DNA of 64,000 nt from positions 1,639,283 through 1,703,282 of the forward strand of contig NZ_CP072800.1 of NCBI RefSeq assembly GCF_017901155.1, given 5' to 3'. The notes beneath the pieces were generated by a model. The model was given only the letters and a program-made list of their open reading frames with translations. It did no database searches and was not told where the DNA came from. Positions 15,809 to 24,927 of this stretch are shown here, piece after piece (the stretch's first letter is position 1; every line of letters begins with the position of its first letter). The translations under genes and the position numbers were made by a program. This DNA comes from Candidatus Thiothrix anitrata. Its GTDB lineage: Bacteria > Pseudomonadota > Gammaproteobacteria > Thiotrichales > Thiotrichaceae.

Positions 15809-18800
15809 ATGGCATTGGATATTTACACCTTCGGGAGTGGTTCGTATGTGGTGGAAGCCCTGCACGCGGTCAAGATGTTCATGGGATCGGGCAGTTACAC
15901 CACGCTGGTACGTATCGCGGGTTTGATTGGGTTGCTGTGGGTGATGCTGGTCGCGTTACGCAATAAAAACGGCGGGGGGATTCAGGCTGACTGGTCGTGG
16001 TTGCTGTTCTTTGCGTTTTTTTACGTCGGCTTGCTGGTTCCCAAAGTTGACCTGATTGTGAATGACCCGCTTGATCCGCCGACCACGGCCTCACCTGTCG
16101 TCACCAATGTGCCGCTGGGATTGGGCATTATCGCCTACATAACCAGTGGCATTGGCAAGGGATTGGTGGACAAGTACGAAACCTTTATCACCATTCCCGG
16201 CGACCAAAAGTACAGTACCAACGGGATGTTGTTCGGAGCCAATGTGATGCGCTCCTTCGGTGAAATGGAGTTCCCGGATGCGCGGTTCTCCAGCGACATC
16301 AACCAGTTCATCGGGCATTGTTTATTTCCGCAGATTAACGCGAGCAATCCACACCACATATCCGGGGTCACATTGTCGATTGATGCGTTTGCCACCGGTA
16401 GCGACTTGTGGACGCACCTCAAAACCTATGCCCAAACCAACCGCTGGATCGAATTTAGTGACGGGGTGGTGCGCACCTGCCGGGAGGCAGCCAATAATCT
16501 GGACACCCGCACTAACGGCATGACGGCACAGGTCAACAATGCCGCTGGGCAGGCAGGCCAGAAAATCTGGCCGACCAAGGGGGTATCGGATGCGCAAGCT
16601 GCGTTTTTAGCCAGTGCCGGTGGTACAACCGCCACGGACTTTTTAGGTTACACCCAAACCGGAGCTGATCTCACCCGCCAAGCGATGATGATCAAAGCCG
16701 TGTCCGGGGCATTGGAAGGCGCGAGCATTGACTCAGATAACCAGTCAATGGCACAAGCCATTTACCAAGCCAAGGCCGAATCCCAGCAACGCAATACCTA
16801 CATTATGATGGGCAATACCGCCTCACGTACCTTGCCGGTGATGAAAGCGGTGATGGAGGCCATTGCCTACGCGATTGCGCCGCTGGTGTTCCTGTTTATT
16901 TTAATGCCCGGTGGCGTTACCGCACTCGGACAATACGCGATGTTCATGGTATGGCTGCAAATGTGGCCTATCTTGTACGCGGTAATCAACTCAGTAATGT
17001 ACTGGTACGGCTCCCAAAGCAGCCTGAATGCCGCACTGCTTTCCAACGGTGCGCACGGCTTAACCCTTGAAAGCATGAACTCGGTCAATGCCGTCAATGC
17101 CGACATGGTGGCATTGGCGGGTTACATGGCAATCAGCATCCCGATGATCTCCTACATGTTGCTCAAAGGTGGGATGGCAGCCGGTGGCGCGGTCTACAGC
17201 AGCTTGATGCAACCGGCTAACAGTACCGCTTCTGCCGCAGCCGGTGAGCAAACCAGCGGAGCCATGACCATGAACACCCTGACAATGGACAATGCTTCAT
17301 GGGGTGGGATGAATGCCAACAAGATGGACACCAACCGCAGCATGGCGTTTGGGATGTCGTCCGTCACCGATCCGGGAACCGGCACAAAGTTCACCTCGAC
17401 CTCAACCGGTGGCATGATCACCCAGATGCAAAAAAGCGATTACGCCTACGGTACGCAGATGGACTCCGCGATTAAGTCGTCGGTCAGTGCCAGTGCGCGG
17501 GAATCCGTGACTGCTGCACGCATGGATTCCGCTGAATACATGGCTTCCACCTCGTCCTTGTTGAGCGATATGAAGTCCTTCAGCCATCAGGTACAGCAAT
17601 CCACCGGTACGACCGACACCGCCACTCAGCAAAAATCGGCACAATTGGCGCAATCCGTGGATAAAATGGAAAGCATTGGGCGTGATTTTGCATCTAGCCG
17701 GGGCTTGAGTTACCAAACCGGTTTGGGTTTGCTTGCGTCAGCCTCGCAAGGTATTTCTCTGAGCGGAAGAGCCGATGCCAAATCCCAAGAAGATTACCGG
17801 GAAGCGGTGAAAGTGGCGGAATCCTCTGGCTTTAAGGATTCGATGCAAACTGCCCAACAACTCTCCACTCAGCTCTCGGCTACCCGTCAGGATGGGGTAT
17901 CCGACTCCACCGCACGTAACCTGCAAGCCGGGTTACAGCAAAATAACGCCTTGGCAGAAAAGGCAGCGGCTTCTTACCAGCGTGCGCAAGCCTTTGAAAC
18001 CGTCAGGGCGCGGCTGGAGGAACACGGGATCAGCTTTGGGGGGGACATCAGCAACTTCATGCGTACCCGCTTAGGGGTCAGTGAAAATGAATTTATCTCC
18101 ACCCAAGCAATGGCTTACCAGACTAACGACCCTGCATCTGCCGCAGCGGCTATCCAGAAAATGCAGGGTTGGGTCGACAGCTTTGTGAACCAAGGCGGGG
18201 CTGCTGCTTTGGTAGGCATACAGTCTGCCCCTAACGCAGCGGGTGTGGATGCGTTCCATGCAGCTAACCGTGCCGATATTACCCAACAAGGTAATGCGGG
18301 TGTTCAAGGGCTACAGCACAGCGGGGCGGGTGCAGTCAGTGGCGCATCCGGTAATGCTGGATTGGATATTAACCGTACCGCACCGGCTGGGTATTATGAG
18401 ATTGCGCACGGCACACAAGCAGGCATGGCACAGACACGCACCGACATGAGTGCGGCGCAGGGCGGGATTCAGGAAACCGGAGACAGGGATAGAACCCTAA
18501 TCACCGACATGGCAACTCGCAATGTCGCTGATGCTGGATTAGAACGCACCTCTGATAACACCCTGAGTGTACTACCCCAACCCATCGGTGACGGGCTTAA
18601 ATTTGCCAATCAAGGAATGACAGATATTGTTGCTACCGGTTCTGGCTTATCGCAAGGCATTGCCGGGGCAGTAGAGCGGTTCGCTACCGGGCGAGAGCAA
18701 GATTGGAACACCGATTACAATGCTGGGTTTAACCGTGTTGCCCAAAGTGAACTACTCACCCCTTCACAGAACGGCTCAACCAATGACATCTATAACGAGC

Positions 18801-19270
18801 TGTACGGCAAAGACGAAGCCGAGGCTCAAAAAAAAAGCTCCCTGAGTGAAGACAATCTGGGTTATGCGGGTTCTGGAGCGGTGTCTGGCAACCCTGTTGC
18901 CGGAGGTGGCAGGATAAGCTCAGGATTTGGGGGACGGGAGCATCCCGTGCTGGGCGGGTGGCGACATCACGCTGGGATTGATATTGCCGCCCCAAGAGGT
19001 ACGCAAGTTTCGGCAACGGGTGATGGTGTCGTGAAGTTCTCCGGTGAGAAAGGCGCGTATGGCAATATCGTGATTATTGACCACGGTGGCGGCGTTGAAA
19101 CGCGCTATGCCCACTTGGATAGTTTTGCGATGGGTATGAGGGAAGGGCAAATGGTCAGGGATGGTGATTTGATCGGGACAGTGGGTTCTACAGGCCGGTC
19201 AACAGGCAACCATTTGCACTATGAGGTGAGGGAAAACGGCAAGGCGGTTAATCCGTCACGGCATCTCTAA
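15809..19270 (+). CDS. traG: TraG, mating-pair stabilisation/entry-exclusion protein fused to M23 peptidase
   Basis: 1153 residues. The N-terminal ~450 aa is the TraG_N membrane domain (segments near 30-50, 345-375, 395-420 and 455-475). Then comes a long Ser/Ala/Gln-rich helical region (about 500-1000). The last ~120 aa is an LytM/M23 metallopeptidase: HHAGIDIAAPRGT gives the HxxxD zinc ligands, later RYAHLDS and NHLHYEV (HxH). F TraG has no such domain. RBS GGGAG 9 nt upstream of 15809. Confidence 0.9.
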   Translation: MALDIYTFGSGSYVVEALHAVKMFMGSGSYTTLVRIAGLIGLLWVMLVALRNKNGGGIQADWSWLLFFAFFYVGLLVPKVDLIVNDPLDPPTTASPVVTNVPLGLGIIAYITSGIGKGLVDKYETFITIPGDQKYSTNGMLFGANVMRSFGEMEFPDARFSSDINQFIGHCLFPQINASNPHHISGVTLSIDAFATGSDLWTHLKTYAQTNRWIEFSDGVVRTCREAANNLDTRTNGMTAQVNNAAGQAGQKIWPTKGVSDAQAAFLASAGGTTATDFLGYTQTGADLTRQAMMIKAVSGALEGASIDSDNQSMAQAIYQAKAESQQRNTYIMMGNTASRTLPVMKAVMEAIAYAIAPLVFLFILMPGGVTALGQYAMFMVWLQMWPILYAVINSVMYWYGSQSSLNAALLSNGAHGLTLESMNSVNAVNADMVALAGYMAISIPMISYMLLKGGMAAGGAVYSSLMQPANSTASAAAGEQTSGAMTMNTLTMDNASWGGMNANKMDTNRSMAFGMSSVTDPGTGTKFTSTSTGGMITQMQKSDYAYGTQMDSAIKSSVSASARESVTAARMDSAEYMASTSSLLSDMKSFSHQVQQSTGTTDTATQQKSAQLAQSVDKMESIGRDFASSRGLSYQTGLGLLASASQGISLSGRADAKSQEDYREAVKVAESSGFKDSMQTAQQLSTQLSATRQDGVSDSTARNLQAGLQQNNALAEKAAASYQRAQAFETVRARLEEHGISFGGDISNFMRTRLGVSENEFISTQAMAYQTNDPASAAAAIQKMQGWVDSFVNQGGAAALVGIQSAPNAAGVDAFHAANRADITQQGNAGVQGLQHSGAGAVSGASGNAGLDINRTAPAGYYEIAHGTQAGMAQTRTDMSAAQGGIQETGDRDRTLITDMATRNVADAGLERTSDNTLSVLPQPIGDGLKFANQGMTDIVATGSGLSQGIAGAVERFATGREQDWNTDYNAGFNRVAQSELLTPSQNGSTNDIYNELYGKDEAEAQKKSSLSEDNLGYAGSGAVSGNPVAGGGRISSGFGGREHPVLGGWRHHAGIDIAAPRGTQVSATGDGVVKFSGEKGAYGNIVIIDHGGGVETRYAHLDSFAMGMREGQMVRDGDLIGTVGSTGRSTGNHLHYEVRENGKAVNPSRHL

Positions 19271-19474
19271 TTCAGGTACTACAACCTAGGAGTGTGCACG
19301 AAGATAGGCGTGGATAATGCACGGAAACAGACGGTATTCGGTCGATATGGGCTAATAGAAATTAGCGTACAGTTTTCCCTGAACTCTGTTACTTATTACG
19401 ATATACCGTCTGATAAATAGCATGGAGCACCCAATGAAAGATAACCCGATAAAGGGTAATGACCGTTTTCTTAA

Positions 19475-19504
19475 TTGACATTAACCCCTCCGCCCTGACA
19501 TATT
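19475..19504 (+). promoter_or_regulatory. Possible sigma70 promoter of the H-NS-like gene
   Basis: TTGACA at 19475-19480 and CATATT at 19499-19504 with an 18-nt spacer, about 33 nt upstream of the start codon region. Good -35, weaker -10. Confidence 0.4.
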
Positions 19505-19536
19505 GACAGGCTATGTTAAAAACAGAGGAAAAATAA

Positions 19537-19854
19537 ATGGGTCAGATTGATATTTCATCGCTCAGTGTTTCTGAACTTGCCTCTTTAAAAGGAAGTATTG
19601 AGAGTATTATTGAAGGAAGGCGTGAATCAGAGCTGTTGAGTTTGCACGAAACGTTTGAGGCAATGGCGGCAAGAGCCGGTTTTACTCTTGAGGAGGTCAT
19701 GCTGGTTGTCTCCAATAAAAAACGTCCTACGATCCCTGCAAAATACCGTAATCCTGCTAATCCAGAGGATACTTGGAGTGGACGTGGTAGAAAACCACTT
19801 TGGGTGGTGGCATTGTTAGAATCAGGTGGTAGTTTGGACTCTTGCTTTATCTGA
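19537..19854 (+). CDS. H-NS family nucleoid protein
   Basis: 105 residues with RBS AGAGGAA upstream. N-terminal helical oligomerisation segment (SVSELASLKGSIESIIEGRR), C-terminal DNA-binding domain KYRNPANPEDTWSGRGRKPLWV, the H-NS AT-hook-like signature, ending with a short extra tail. H-NS relatives on mobile elements silence or stealth transferred DNA. It lies just after the tra operon and may keep it quiet; it is too far (266 bp) to be assumed co-transcribed. Confidence 0.88.
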   Translation: MGQIDISSLSVSELASLKGSIESIIEGRRESELLSLHETFEAMAARAGFTLEEVMLVVSNKKRPTIPAKYRNPANPEDTWSGRGRKPLWVVALLESGGSLDSCFI

Positions 19855-20366
19855 GTGGATGGATCAATTGTCAGGGTGAATAGCCAAATGCCTAGTAATC
19901 CACTCGTGCTTGAATAACTTACATAGGGCAATATAACTACGGTGATGTGATCCACACCACCTGCGTGCAGGTTTCCGGCAAGTCTAGTATAAACAAGCGT
20001 CCCAACATGAAAAATCCCACTGGAGTGGGATTTTTCATGTTCGCTATGGTAGATAACTGATTGCCAAATCCTTATATGTTCGATGTAGATATTTTCCAAC
20101 ATTGCTCCTGCCATTTGGTCTTCCATACGGCAAGATGAACTATCGGCTGCTTTTCTAATGAGATCGGTTTTGGTAGGTGGGATGAACTGGATCAGAACCA
20201 TGTGCGCTATGTCATTGCCGAAAACACGTTGGTCGATAATGTTTAACTTACTGATGCGCAAATTACTTTCCCAAATACGAATCACGTCAACATTACTCAT
20301 GTTCAGCATCAAAAACGAGGGGAACATTACGTTCCCCTCCGGCTTCTCGTAAGAGAACCCGATCAA
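19855..20366. other. Intergenic region between H-NS-like gene and GH5 gene
   Basis: 512 bp between convergent genes. The only clear structure is the perfect inverted repeat at 20005-20042. A long minus-strand open frame crosses the stretch and the H-NS gene, but it begins with TTG, has no recognisable domain and contains the hairpin, so I do not call it a gene. Confidence 0.6.
20005..20042. terminator. Perfect 18-bp inverted repeat, likely bidirectional terminator
   Basis: Arms 20005-20022 (AACATGAAAAATCCCACT) and 20025-20042 are exact reverse complements with only GG between. A-rich and T-rich flanks within the arms make it read as a terminator from both sides, fitting the convergent H-NS and GH5 genes. 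Confidence 0.7.
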
Positions 20367-22886
20367 TTATTTCACGGTCAAGGTAACAGTTTTGCTGTTA
20401 TTAGCCATGTTACTGTCACCTGTGTCTGATGTTGTTGTGCCAGTCACGATAAGGCTACCAGCTACGGCAGGGCGCAGGTAAATGTAACGGTTACGGGATT
20501 GTCCCTTAGCCAGATCGCCAAAACTGCACACTACTTCTACAGTAGAAGGTACGCATTCCGCAGCACCGGATACCCAAGTGGTATTGGCAGGCATGGGCAA
20601 CACAAACCGTGCGTTTTTCGCTAGGTCATTGCCATTGTTCTTCAATACGAAGTTAAACCCAGCAGAATTCCCTTTATTAACACTGACAGCAGTCGCTGTG
20701 AAGGTCGTCAGTGCCATGTCTGCATTGCCAGATGCTGGTGGCGGAGGAGGTGCTGTGGCAACAGTTATACTCAGTGCCTGCGTATCGCTCAAACCTTTAC
20801 TATCAGTCACCTGAACGCTGAAACTGGCTGTGCCGGACGTGGAAGGTGTGCCACTAATGACTCCCACCGTGCTGAGTGACAAGCCCACTGGCAAGCTGCC
20901 GCTATCAACAGACCAACTGTAGGGATCTGTGCCATTGTTGGCTGTCAGGGTTGCACTATAGGCAGTCCCCGCTGTACCTGCGGTCAAGCCGGTGGTGGTG
21001 ATGTCGGGTGGCAAGGCAACAGGTTGAGCAGCCACACTCATACTGATGGCTTGTGTATCAGTAGCTGCGTTCTGGTCAGTGACGACCAAGGTAAAACTGA
21101 ATGTCCCCGCAGTGGTGGGTGTGCCAGTGATTTTGCCGTCACTGCTCAAGGTTAACCCTGTTGGCAAACTGCCTGTTGCCAACGACCAAGTGTAAGGCGA
21201 TGTACCACCGTTGGCACTCGCTTGTGCAGAGTAGGCTGCACCTACTGTCCCGCCATACAAGCTGGTAGTGGTGATGTCCAGTGCCGGAGACGGTGGCGGC
21301 GGTTCTGCACCATTGATGGCTGGTAACGCTGCCTTGAGATCTGTCGTGGTGACAGTGTTTTCATTAGGGTAGCTGTTCCAGTTGCGGTAAATCCCGAACT
21401 TACCCTCGTTGTAGTGGAACAATTGGCGACTGAAACCAAAAGAATCAAAAGCAGCATTGGCATGTTGTAGCCACGTTACCCCATTAACTCCAGGTGTCTC
21501 ATACTTGGTATAGGTGATGCCGTATTCACCAATATTGATGGGCACAGTAAAGCGGTCGGTCGAGGAATCGTAGAAGTTTCTCAATCCCCATACTGTCCGT
21601 ACTTGTTGCTTGAACTGCTCCAATGTACCGGTGTACGGCGTGTTGTTGTCGAGTGAACCTGCCCAAGTCCACGGTTCATACCAGTGGGTATCGTACAGAA
21701 TGTTGTTGTCAGTCAGCTTGTACATGCCCACATCACTTGGATGGAAAGATTCTTCCACAATAATCAGTTTGTTGGCATCTACGGTACGAATTTTACTGAT
21801 GAGCGTTTGTGCGTAGGCAAACCAGCCATTGACGTGTGGCTCATTGATTAGGTCGTAAGCGACAACCGTGGTTTCATTGCGGTAACGCTGGGCAATGGCT
21901 TTCCAAAGGTTTTCCAACCGTGTTTTCAATGTGGCATTCGTGCCAAATCCGGTATTGTTGATACTTTGGTAGCCACCCTGTGGTATGTGCATATCCAGTA
22001 TCAGGCGCAGGTTGTTTTGCTTTGCCCACTGGATGTGTCGGTCAACCAGTGCCCAGCCTTCTTCTTTGTAGACACCGGGGGCTGCATTCTCTTCAAACAG
22101 GTTGAAAGACAGCATCAGGCGCACGGCGTTAAACCCAAGGTCGCGAATCTCCTTGTAGGAGTCGGCGTTAACGTTTTTGTACTTGAAGTTATTTAAAGAT
22201 GAGCCGTTGGCTGCATCATTGCCTGCTTCGTGCAGGTAGACATTGATCCCCTTCATCAGGAACGGGGTTTTTTGTGATCCCATGACCAGACGGTTGCCAT
22301 CGGCATAGACGTGAGTTGCCGCATCGAGCGTTGTTGGTGGTTGGTAGCCAATTTCAGCCGTTGTTAGCGGTGTGGCAAAAACGTTATCCACATGGAAGGG
22401 CTTATTGGCAGCACCACTGATGCAGAGTTTCAGGTTATCTGTCGGGGCAAAACTGGCTTTCCATGCACCAAACAGGCTTGTCCATTTGCCGGGGTATGCA
22501 CCACCGTCGTAACTGCTTTGCTCGCCATCCAACCAGATGGGATTAGATCCGTTTTTAATCAGCCCTAATTGGTGGTTTGCGAACGTGTCTGAGTTGTTGG
22601 CAAGGCGGATACGTGCGCCGAATTCATACAGAGTGCCGTTCTGCAACTGGCTGGTGTTCAGCGTATACAGTGCGCCATAGGGACACCAAGCATAGGCAGA
22701 ATCGACTTTCATCCCAGCCTGACCCGCATAGGCGGCTACCGGATCAAGAGTGAGGATGGATTTGGTGCTTGTCCAAGGCATGACACCGCCTTCAAAACCA
22801 CCGTCGGTTATTAGGTTTCCTGCCAATGCTGTTTGCACTGCCAGCATTAAGGGGATAGAAACCAAGCCCCATGTGTATGTTTTCAT
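20367..22886 (-). CDS. Secreted GH5 family endoglucanase with accessory domains
   Basis: 839 residues from ATG 22886 (RBS GGGAG), chosen because a signal peptide (MKTYTWGLVSIPLMLAVQTA) follows at once. Domains: CBM4/9-like carbohydrate-binding module (about 24-172); GH5 catalytic domain (about 190-525) with acid/base E349 in DLINEPHVNGW and nucleophile E454 in INIGEYGITY; two putative-Ig repeats (about 535-625 and 630-715, each with YTWSL/YSWSV and LPTGL/LPVGL); a CARDB/DUF11-like C-terminal domain (about 735-835). It should hydrolyse beta-1,4-glucans outside the cell. Cargo gene, unrelated to transfer; a TetR gene lies upstream. Confidence 0.9.
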   Translation of the reverse strand: MKTYTWGLVSIPLMLAVQTALAGNLITDGGFEGGVMPWTSTKSILTLDPVAAYAGQAGMKVDSAYAWCPYGALYTLNTSQLQNGTLYEFGARIRLANNSDTFANHQLGLIKNGSNPIWLDGEQSSYDGGAYPGKWTSLFGAWKASFAPTDNLKLCISGAANKPFHVDNVFATPLTTAEIGYQPPTTLDAATHVYADGNRLVMGSQKTPFLMKGINVYLHEAGNDAANGSSLNNFKYKNVNADSYKEIRDLGFNAVRLMLSFNLFEENAAPGVYKEEGWALVDRHIQWAKQNNLRLILDMHIPQGGYQSINNTGFGTNATLKTRLENLWKAIAQRYRNETTVVAYDLINEPHVNGWFAYAQTLISKIRTVDANKLIIVEESFHPSDVGMYKLTDNNILYDTHWYEPWTWAGSLDNNTPYTGTLEQFKQQVRTVWGLRNFYDSSTDRFTVPINIGEYGITYTKYETPGVNGVTWLQHANAAFDSFGFSRQLFHYNEGKFGIYRNWNSYPNENTVTTTDLKAALPAINGAEPPPPSPALDITTTSLYGGTVGAAYSAQASANGGTSPYTWSLATGSLPTGLTLSSDGKITGTPTTAGTFSFTLVVTDQNAATDTQAISMSVAAQPVALPPDITTTGLTAGTAGTAYSATLTANNGTDPYSWSVDSGSLPVGLSLSTVGVISGTPSTSGTASFSVQVTDSKGLSDTQALSITVATAPPPPPASGNADMALTTFTATAVSVNKGNSAGFNFVLKNNGNDLAKNARFVLPMPANTTWVSGAAECVPSTVEVVCSFGDLAKGQSRNRYIYLRPAVAGSLIVTGTTTSDTGDSNMANNSKTVTLTVK

Positions 22887-22984
22887 CAATACTCCCTCGC
22901 GTTGTGTTCCACATTGTTCTACCATGACCGACAAAAAGCCACAGAAAAAATAATGTTACCGATGATTACATAAAGACTAGGCAA

Positions 22985-23003
22985 TAATCATGATCATTGT
23001 CAA
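22985..23003 (-). promoter_or_regulatory. Possible promoter/operator of the GH5 gene
   Basis: On the minus strand a TTGACA (23003-22998) is followed directly by the palindrome ATGATCAT (22997-22990). A repressor bound here would block transcription. The TetR protein encoded next door is the obvious candidate, by inference only. Confidence 0.3.
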
Positions 23004-23050
23004 CGTTTATATTGAATATAATTTATTTGTCATGAGGCCGTGGAGAAACG

Positions 23051-23680
23051 CTATTGAGACTGAAAGCCTAAGCCTCGTAAAACAGCATCAATATGCCAGT
23101 CTAGGGTGTCTGCAAACATATCTTCCGGTAGATGTTGGTCAATGATGAAGCTGCAAATCCCGTGGAAGGTTGCCCAGCAAAATAAAGCTTGGTTTTCTAG
23201 GTCAGCGATTTTGATCAATTCGGCTTGTTGACATTCTTCCAGTAACCACACGAATTCGGCAAAATTTTCTCCGCGTGCGGCGGTTAATTCAGCACTGGTG
23301 TTGTCACCCAGCAAATTTTCACGGTACATGAGGCGATAATAATCACGGTTATTCACAGCAAAATGGAAATAATGGCGTGCCAGTTTACGCAGTCGTTTGA
23401 TGGGGTTTAAATCAGTTTCTAATCGAATGGCTCGCTCTGTGACCGTAAGACGCGAAAATGCGCGGGTCGTGACCTCACACAAGAGTTCACTTTTGCTAGC
23501 AAAATGCCGATAAGGGGCGGTACGTGCAACGCCAAGCCGCTTACCCAGCTCAATCAGGGTGATTTGGTCGAGTTCATTGGCAGTCAACATGCGTTCGGTT
23601 TCAAGAAGCAAAGCAGTGCGTAAATTACCGTGATGATAATTCTCTTTTTGCTTTTTTTCCGAACTTTCGTTTTCCACCAT
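23051..23680 (-). CDS. TetR/AcrR family transcriptional regulator
   Basis: 209 residues. N-terminal NYHHGNLRTALLLETERML, then the HTH LIELGKRLGVARTAPYRHFASKSELLCEV (helix-turn-helix about 42-70), typical of TetR proteins with WHG-type C-terminal domain. Ligand-responsive repressor by family. It is upstream of and parallel to the GH5 gene; a 164-bp gap with a palindrome separates them. Confidence 0.85.
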   Translation of the reverse strand: MVENESSEKKQKENYHHGNLRTALLLETERMLTANELDQITLIELGKRLGVARTAPYRHFASKSELLCEVTTRAFSRLTVTERAIRLETDLNPIKRLRKLARHYFHFAVNNRDYYRLMYRENLLGDNTSAELTAARGENFAEFVWLLEECQQAELIKIADLENQALFCWATFHGICSFIIDQHLPEDMFADTLDWHIDAVLRGLGFQSQ

Positions 23681-23840
23681 AAAAATCTATCTTATATTAC
23701 CTCTGCATGGGTTCAATGTAACCTGAACTTGTAAGGTCGTACAAAAGCCCAGAAAAGTTCAATTTCCTTTATTTTTAAATGGAAATAAAAAGATCGTTAA
23801 ATTTACTGTCATCGACACGTTCTACCCGGCTGGCGGCGTG

Positions 23841-23846
23841 TATAAT
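23841..23846 (+). promoter_or_regulatory. Isolated consensus -10 box
   Basis: TATAAT in the context GCGTGTATAATCCGCG, pointing rightward. No good -35 at 17 nt (a TCGACA lies 23 nt upstream), and no plus-strand gene follows. It could be a remnant of a promoter separated from its gene. Confidence 0.25.
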
Positions 23847-23866
23847 CCGCGATGATCAATAAGCAA

Positions 23867-24076
23867 TCACTTAAGCAGAGTTTTAAATGTATTATTGAGT
23901 GACTTTTGATACCAATCGTCTTTTCCTGTAATAGGATCAGAACCATACTCCCATTTATCCAGTCCACTACGATCAACAGTGATACCATAAATTTTCATCA
24001 CCTTGTGCACTGCCCATATAACCGCAACGACGGAAATGATGCCTGCCCAACCTATAATCAATTGTATGATTTCCAT
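23867..24076 (-). CDS. Small single-pass membrane protein
   Basis: 69 residues, RBS GAGGA 7 nt upstream. One transmembrane helix (about 4-25, IQLIIGWAGIISVVAVIWAVHK) and a charged cytoplasmic tail with KWEYGSDPITGKDDWYQKSL. Family not recognised. It follows the resolvase gene closely (9-nt gap) on the same strand, so the two probably form one transcript. Confidence 0.55.
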   Translation of the reverse strand: MEIIQLIIGWAGIISVVAVIWAVHKVMKIYGITVDRSGLDKWEYGSDPITGKDDWYQKSLNNTFKTLLK

Positions 24077-24085
24077 GATAATCCT

Positions 24086-24652
24086 CTATTCATTCCCGCC
24101 ATTATTTTCCTGCACCAGCCTATACAAGCTGGAACGATGCAGGCCATATTTCTTTGCCAACTCAGCCTTGTTGGTTGACGCTTGAAACTCCTGCCGCAGC
24201 GCATCCAGTTCTGCCGCAGTCAATTTATTCTTACGCCCAAATTTCACACCAGCGGCCTTGGCCTTCGCCACACCTTCCGCAATGCGTTCATTAATCAATG
24301 AGCGTTCAAACTCTGCCACAGCACCCAGCATGTGAAACAGTAATTTTCCTGCCGCAGTGGTTGTATTCAGCTCCTGCTCCAATACCACCAAACCCACCTG
24401 CTTACGCGCCAATTCCTGCGTAGCCTGAACCAGATCATGCAGGCTACGCGCTAACCGATCTAGCCGGGTCACGATCAGTATATCCCCTTCCCTGACAAAC
24501 TCTAACGCAGCATCCAATTCAGCACGCCCTGCCCTACTACCACCGCTTTTCTTTTCCTGAAACAGCTTCTCACAACCGTACTGCCGCAGCTTCTCTATCT
24601 GTATATCCAAACTTTGCCCGGTGGTACTGACTCGCGCATAACCAATATTCAT
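24086..24652 (-). CDS. Serine recombinase (resolvase/invertase family)
   Basis: 188 residues. Resolvase domain 1-140: GYARVSTTGQSLDIQ with catalytic Ser9, then EGDILIVTRLDRLARSLHDL and AVAEFERSLINERIAEGVAKAK. C-terminal HTH (about 160-182, NKAELAKKYGLHRSSLYRLV). Small-serine type, as in Tn3-family resolvases or DNA invertases. No transposase is seen nearby, so it may be a stand-alone resolution or inversion enzyme for the element. ATGA overlap with the upstream gene. Confidence 0.9.
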   Translation of the reverse strand: MNIGYARVSTTGQSLDIQIEKLRQYGCEKLFQEKKSGGSRAGRAELDAALEFVREGDILIVTRLDRLARSLHDLVQATQELARKQVGLVVLEQELNTTTAAGKLLFHMLGAVAEFERSLINERIAEGVAKAKAAGVKFGRKNKLTAAELDALRQEFQASTNKAELAKKYGLHRSSLYRLVQENNGGNE

Positions 24653-24927
24653 TTTGATACCATATTCAACATTCGTCCCAACACACGCTGGGCAAATTCT
24701 GGTGCGTTCTGCTTCGCCATTTCCATCGTCATAAACCCGGTTGCCTTAAATCCCAAATAACGCAAACTAAAGCCCACTGTGTCATCACTTTCCTTGACCA
24801 CTAACATTGCTTGCCCAGCAAATAAGGCCGATTGCAGTACGCTGTCAGCTTTGCCATCTTCACCGCGCCATACCTGCTGTGGCGCATCCAATGTCCATTT
24901 CCCAGCCTCTGTAACCTGTATCCTCAT
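24649..24927 (-). CDS. Hypothetical protein coupled to the resolvase
   Basis: 92 residues from the ATG at 24927 (a longer frame reaches 24999). It reads MRIQVTEAGKWTLDAPQQVW, then a beta-rich part and a C-terminal helix FAQRVLGRMLNMV. No family recognised. Its stop overlaps the resolvase start, so they are co-translated; it may be a resolvase accessory protein. Confidence 0.5.
   Translation of the reverse strand: MRIQVTEAGKWTLDAPQQVWRGEDGKADSVLQSALFAGQAMLVVKESDDTVGFSLRYLGFKATGFMTMEMAKQNAPEFAQRVLGRMLNMVSK

Noticed and set aside
19542..20366. 274-aa minus-strand open frame over the H-NS gene
   Set aside because: Starts with TTG next to the GH5 stop, is antisense to a clear H-NS gene, spans the perfect terminator hairpin and shows no domain.
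24086..24652. Transposon with resolvase
   Set aside because: No transposase and no terminal inverted repeats were seen around the resolvase.
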